In this document: positions 6,449 through 9,715 of the stretch, one piece after another
How the letters are laid out: each line of letters starts with the position of its first letter
Numbering within the stretch: position 1 is the first letter of the stretch
From: Deltaproteobacteria bacterium
GTDB lineage: Bacteria > UBA10199 > 2-02-FULL-44-16
Length of the DNA: 9,715 nt
Assembly (NCBI GenBank): GCA_016203825.1
Contig: JACQMA010000049.1
Coordinates: forward strand, 1 to 9,715
Direction of reading: 5' to 3'
The notes under the pieces: model-generated
What the model was told of the DNA's origin: nothing
Database searches by the model: none
Seen by the model: only the letters and a program-made list of their open reading frames with translations
Made by a program: the position numbers and the translations under genes

Positions 6449-8769
6449 CCAACGAATCCTCTTTCGAAAACGCGACCCCCATGCTCAAACAGTATGCCCT
6501 CATCAAGGCCGAGCACCCGGATTCGATCCTGATGTACCGGCTCGGAGATTTTTACGAAATGTTCTTTGATGATGCTGTTGAATCATCGAAGATCTTAGGT
6601 ATCACTTTAACAACAAGAAATCGCAATGACCCGAATCCCGTCCCGTTGTGCGGTGTCCCTTTTCACGCGGTGGAGCCCTACATTGCCAAACTCGTGGATG
6701 CAGGAAAACGCGTCGCGATCTGCGACCAGGTCGAAGACCCGGCGACGGCCAAGGGCGTCGTCAAACGCGAGGTGACGCGACTGGTCACTCCGGGGGTGAT
6801 TCTAGATGCTACTACCCTCGATGCCAAGCGCGATAATTTTTTGGCCGCGGTTGAAGTAAAAGATGATGGATATGACCTGGCGGTCGTCGACATTTCTACG
6901 GGTCGACATGAGGCGGGGGGATGCTCTTCCTGGGGATTACTCATCGAGGAGCTGACCCGCTGTGAGCCACGCGAAATCTTGATCCCCACCTCCATCCCCG
7001 AAGGACATCGACAGGAACTGGCGATTCGATTTCCAGCGATGCTTCAAACGTCATGGTCAGATGGTGTCATGGCGTACCTCGAACAAACCCAACGTGGGAG
7101 CATTCGCCATCTCCAAGAGGTTCGCCCGCTTGGGGGTGGTCGCACGATGCGCCTCGATGAGGTGACCAAACGGAATCTTGAACTCGTGACGACACTCCAG
7201 GGTGAGGAACGAACGGGCTCGCTCCTTGGTCTCCTCGACCGGACGAAGACGGCCATGGGAGGACGGCTCCTTCGCAGTTGGATCCTCTCACCCCTGCTTC
7301 GTCACGAAGAAATCGCCGGGCGTCTCGATGCGGTCGAGGCACTGATGGGAACGCCGGCGACACTGGCAACGCTCACCGAGAGTTTGGCTGCGGTGTATGA
7401 CCTTGAACGGATTGCAAGTCGCGTTGCGATGGGCACGGCGAATGCGCGCGATTGCGTGGCCCTTGCGAGATCGTTGGAACCGGTACCGGCGATGAAAGCA
7501 TTGCTTCTCGATCTCAGGATACAGAATGCAGGACTCAGGATACAGGACTGCGGTGAAGATATTCGAGAGCGTATCACGCGAACGCTCGTTGATGATCCAC
7601 CCATTGGGCTTCGCGATGGGGGTATCATCCGTGACGGTCTTTCCCCCGAACTCGACGAGCTCCGAAAGATTGCCCATCACGGAAAAGATGTCATCGCGGG
7701 GATCGAGGCCAAAGAGCGCGAGGCCACCGGGATTTCATCGCTCAAGGTACGCTTTAACAAGGTCTTTGGTTACTTTCTCGAGGTCACCCACACGCATCGT
7801 GACAAGGTCCCCCATCATTATATACGCAAGCAGACCCTCGTCGGTGCCGAGCGGTATATCACGCCGGAACTGAAAGAATACGAAGAGAAGGTCCTCGGTG
7901 CCGAAGAGAAGATGTTGGCCCTTGAATACCGTCTCTTTTGTGAACTGCGCGACGAGATCGCTACCTGCGTGCGTCGCCTGCAGCAGACGGCACGCGTCCT
8001 CGCCGAACTTGATGCATTGGCTTCCCTTGCCGTCATCGCGCGTGACTCTGGCTACGTGAGGCCGGAGGTTGTGGACGACATGACATTGGAGATCGTCGAG
8101 GGGCGCCACCCGATTGTCGAACGCATGCCGATGCAGGAACGCTTTGTCCCCAATGATGTGATGATCGGTGACGCCGAAGGTCGGCTCATGATGATCACCG
8201 GCCCCAATATGGCGGGAAAATCGACCGTCATGCGACAGGTGGCACTCATCTGCCTCATGGCGCAGATCGGGTCGTATGTCCCGGCGAGGCGCGCGCGGAT
8301 CGGACTCGTCGATCGTATCTTTACGCGCATCGGTGCGGCGGATGCGTTGGCGCGGGGACAATCGACGTTTATGGTCGAGATGACCGAGGCCGCCGTGATT
8401 TTGCGCGAGGCGACGCGGCGAAGTCTTGTGATCATCGACGAGATCGGACGCGGGACATCGACGTTCGACGGTCTCGCCATCGCATGGGCCGTTGCCGAAG
8501 ACCTTGCCACACGCGTCAAGGCTCGAACCCTTTTTGCGACGCATTACCATGAACTCACCGAACTTGCCGACACGCTTCCCGCGGTTCACAACTTTCACAT
8601 TGCGGTCCGCGAGGAGAAGGGCGAGATTATTTTTCTACGTCGACTCCTTCCCGGGAGCACGCCGCATAGTTTCGGCATTCATGTCGCGAAGCTCGCAGGT
8701 CTCCCGGCCGATGTCATTTCGCGAGCGAATCACGTCCTCAAGGAATTGGAACGAGGCAAACCGTTATGA
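6445..8769 (+). CDS. mutS: DNA mismatch repair ATPase MutS (short form)
   Basis: A 774-aa MutS that recognises mismatches and small loops and recruits MutL. GDFYEMF carries the mismatch-wedging Phe36 and Glu38, at the same numbers as in E. coli. The ATPase domain has GPNMAGKST at 586-594 (Walker A), IIDEIGRGTSTFDG around Asp665-Glu666 (Walker B and signature) and FATHYHELTEL. The clamp/lever part is complete (TLKVRF-like SLKVRFNKVFGYFLEV, QTLVGAERYITPELKEYE). Compared with the E. coli protein (853 aa) two parts are missing: about 29 residues of connector domain II near residues 200-212, and the last 50 or so residues, which in E. coli mediate tetramer formation and beta-clamp contact. It ends right after LKELERGKPL. 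Residues 357-370 are encoded by a 21-bp tandem repeat described separately. No ribosome site precedes the ATG, which overlaps the meaB stop, so translation is probably coupled. The amidase start overlaps its stop in the same way. Confidence 0.97.
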   Translation: MTNESSFENATPMLKQYALIKAEHPDSILMYRLGDFYEMFFDDAVESSKILGITLTTRNRNDPNPVPLCGVPFHAVEPYIAKLVDAGKRVAICDQVEDPATAKGVVKREVTRLVTPGVILDATTLDAKRDNFLAAVEVKDDGYDLAVVDISTGRHEAGGCSSWGLLIEELTRCEPREILIPTSIPEGHRQELAIRFPAMLQTSWSDGVMAYLEQTQRGSIRHLQEVRPLGGGRTMRLDEVTKRNLELVTTLQGEERTGSLLGLLDRTKTAMGGRLLRSWILSPLLRHEEIAGRLDAVEALMGTPATLATLTESLAAVYDLERIASRVAMGTANARDCVALARSLEPVPAMKALLLDLRIQNAGLRIQDCGEDIRERITRTLVDDPPIGLRDGGIIRDGLSPELDELRKIAHHGKDVIAGIEAKEREATGISSLKVRFNKVFGYFLEVTHTHRDKVPHHYIRKQTLVGAERYITPELKEYEEKVLGAEEKMLALEYRLFCELRDEIATCVRRLQQTARVLAELDALASLAVIARDSGYVRPEVVDDMTLEIVEGRHPIVERMPMQERFVPNDVMIGDAEGRLMMITGPNMAGKSTVMRQVALICLMAQIGSYVPARRARIGLVDRIFTRIGAADALARGQSTFMVEMTEAAVILREATRRSLVIIDEIGRGTSTFDGLAIAWAVAEDLATRVKARTLFATHYHELTELADTLPAVHNFHIAVREEKGEIIFLRRLLPGSTPHSFGIHVAKLAGLPADVISRANHVLKELERGKPL
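7513..7554 (+). repeat. Two in-frame 21-bp tandem repeats inside mutS
   Basis: CTCAGGATACAG occurs at 7513-7524 and again at 7534-7545, each followed by a related 9-base stretch (AATGCAGGA and GACTGCGGT). The unit is 21 bp, that is seven codons, and encodes LRIQNAG then LRIQDCG. The CAGGATACAG sequence looks like short intergenic repeats rather than mutS coding sequence. It falls in the variable region of the MutS core domain just before the DDPP...RDGG segment. Its total length there is similar to E. coli, so the repeat may have replaced rather than lengthened this loop. Confidence 0.7.
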
Positions 8770-9715
8770 AGCGTTTGTTCCTGATGGTGACCTGCCTTCT
8801 TCTGGTGACGACGGCATTCGCCGCTCCGCCCACGGATCAAACTCTCTTCGATCAAGCGAAAGGGGCCGACGTCCAGGCGGCGATCAAACTGTATAATCAG
8901 CTCATTCGCGACTATCCCCAGTCGTCCCTCGCGGATGATGCCTTTTTGAACATTGCGAAACTGCGCCACGATCCTCTCCACGATGATGTGAAAGCTCGCC
9001 GTGCCCTTGATGCATTGTTGGAACGGTATCCGAAGGGAGATACAGTTCCGGAGGCGCGGAAGTTTCTCTCTGTCATTGCGAGGAGTGAAACGACGAAGCA
9101 ATCTCCTGAAACCACTGTGAAGGAGGAGATCGCCACGCCACCGGAAAAGCCGCTGGCTCGCAATGACAGCATGCGCGAACCCTCCTGGTTCTCCCGCGAT
9201 GCGAAGATGACACTCCTCAAGGTGACCCCGAACGTGAAGGAAAAGTTGGCAACGGTCACACTCGAATTTGATCATGAGCCAGCCTTCACGAGTGAAGTGA
9301 TTCCCTACGGACCACGGACGAAAACTTTACCGCAACTTATTCTCGATATCCCTCAGGCGCGTTTTGCCGAGACCCAAGAACCGCGGATCAACATTGATTC
9401 ACCTTTGGTTCCAAAGGTGGCCTTGAAGCGCCGCTTGCTCTCGAATGGGATTGAAGTCCGCATGAGCCTCGCGCGCAATGCCCATCATCGGATTCAGGTT
9501 GATGGTTCGCGCGTCGTCATTATCATTTCAACAGACGAAGAACGAGTGAAGGGGAACGTCCAATCACCATCAGAGACAAAACCATCTTCACTCACGATTG
9601 TGGTCGATCCCGGTCACGGCGGTGACGATCACGGCGCGGTGGGCAAACGGGGGACGAAGGAAAAAGATATTGCCTTGGCTATCGCCAAGCGGCTTGCAAA
9701 GGAACTCAAGGCCAA
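8766..9715 (+). CDS. Exported N-acetylmuramoyl-L-alanine amidase (AMIN + Amidase_3), C-terminus beyond the window
   Basis: The visible 316 codons stop at the window edge inside the catalytic domain. Residues 1-19 form a signal peptide (MKRLFLMVTCLLLVTTAFA, cleavage before APP), so it acts in the periplasm. Residues about 27-100 resemble the helical repeats of CpoB/YbgF (AIKLYNQLIRDYPQSSLADDAF, then ALLERYP). Residues about 103-134 are a linker encoded by a palindromic repeat. Residues about 147-255 fit an AMIN domain, which in the family targets the enzyme to septal peptidoglycan. From residue 276, TIVVDPGHGGDDHGAVG with Zn ligand His284, and KEKDIALAIAKRL with ligand Glu299, mark the Amidase_3 hydrolase that cuts the amide bond between muramic acid and the stem peptide. 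The remaining ligand and catalytic Glu lie outside. Its ATG overlaps the mutS stop as ATGA; GAGG lies 9 bases upstream. It is AmiC-like in layout. I recall mutS-amidase adjacency in Geobacter-type genomes. Confidence 0.93.
   Translation, partial: MKRLFLMVTCLLLVTTAFAAPPTDQTLFDQAKGADVQAAIKLYNQLIRDYPQSSLADDAFLNIAKLRHDPLHDDVKARRALDALLERYPKGDTVPEARKFLSVIARSETTKQSPETTVKEEIATPPEKPLARNDSMREPSWFSRDAKMTLLKVTPNVKEKLATVTLEFDHEPAFTSEVIPYGPRTKTLPQLILDIPQARFAETQEPRINIDSPLVPKVALKRRLLSNGIEVRMSLARNAHHRIQVDGSRVVIIISTDEERVKGNVQSPSETKPSSLTIVVDPGHGGDDHGAVGKRGTKEKDIALAIAKRLAKELKA
9071..9168. repeat. Composite palindromic repeat (two opposed units) inside the amidase coding sequence
   Basis: Unit one, 9071-9105 on the plus strand, starts TGTCATTGCGAG and ends CGACGAAGCAATCTC. 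Unit two, 9126-9168, is the same kind in opposite orientation: on the minus strand it starts TGTCATTGCGAG and ends GTGGCGATCTC. The outer 12 bases are exact inverted copies (9071-9082 and 9157-9168). Each unit also has its own stem (ATTGC with GCAAT; unit two adds GCCAGCGG with CCGGTGGC, 7 of 8 paired). The element is read straight through in the amidase frame as SVIARSETTKQS ... PLARNDS, forming the linker between the repeat domain and the AMIN domain. Confidence 0.85.

Noticed and set aside
7513..7554. CRISPR or longer tandem array
   Set aside because: Only two units with no spacers; nothing else in the window has regularly spaced repeats.
7735..8598. 287-aa open frame on the minus strand
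   Set aside because: It lies entirely opposite the conserved MutS core and ATPase domain; open by GC-rich codon bias only.
9071..9168. Amidase as a pseudogene broken by repeat insertion
   Set aside because: The frame stays open through the element into an intact AMIN and Amidase_3 region with both visible zinc ligands.
8730..9275. 181-aa open frame on the minus strand
   Set aside because: Antisense to the amidase; its repeat-derived peptides come from the palindromic element, not from a gene.

Overview
The window looks like chromosome of a Gram-negative, probably uncultivated bacterium of deltaproteobacterial type. The support is indirect: an exported N-acetylmuramoyl-L-alanine amidase with a TolA-binding/CpoB-like repeat region and an AMIN domain sits directly behind mutS, a MeaB GTPase is present, and there are short palindromic repeats of the TGTCATNNNGAG...ATCTC kind that I recall as common in environmental proteobacterial genomes. 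No rRNA or tRNA gene is present, so the lineage is a weak inference.

Region 1 (1-1965, minus strand) is a compact four-gene cluster of unrecognised proteins. In transcription order it holds a 127-aa protein with an N-terminal membrane helix, a 190-aa and a 139-aa protein that are paralogues of each other, and a protein running off the window edge (163 codons seen). The first three are a glycine/alanine-rich hydrophobic segment followed by a long charged helix, a layout seen in phage internal-virion proteins and secretion translocators. No homology to either could be shown. This is the best candidate for an undescribed system.

Region 2 (1966-5517) holds a 679-aa fusion of a 4-hydroxy-2-oxovalerate aldolase-like TIM-barrel enzyme to a D-2-hydroxyacid dehydrogenase (plus strand). 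It converges on a DegT/DnrJ/EryC1/StrS-family PLP enzyme (minus strand). The 78-bp gap between them holds a hairpin-forming dispersed repeat and an 11-bp inverted repeat. The pathway is unknown; aldol chemistry, 2-oxoacid reduction and transamination could act on related keto-acids.

Region 3 (5537-9715, plus strand) is a tightly packed operon, meaB - mutS - amidase, in which each stop codon overlaps the next start as ATGA. The meaB start lies only 19 bp from the divergent aminotransferase start.

Two coding genes in region 3 carry DNA that looks like non-coding repeats kept in frame. mutS has a 21-bp tandem repeat in its core domain. The amidase linker consists of a roughly 98-bp composite palindrome of the same repeat family as the intergenic unit in region 2. 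This resembles the in-frame palindromic elements known from Rickettsia and is the clearest unusual signal in the window.
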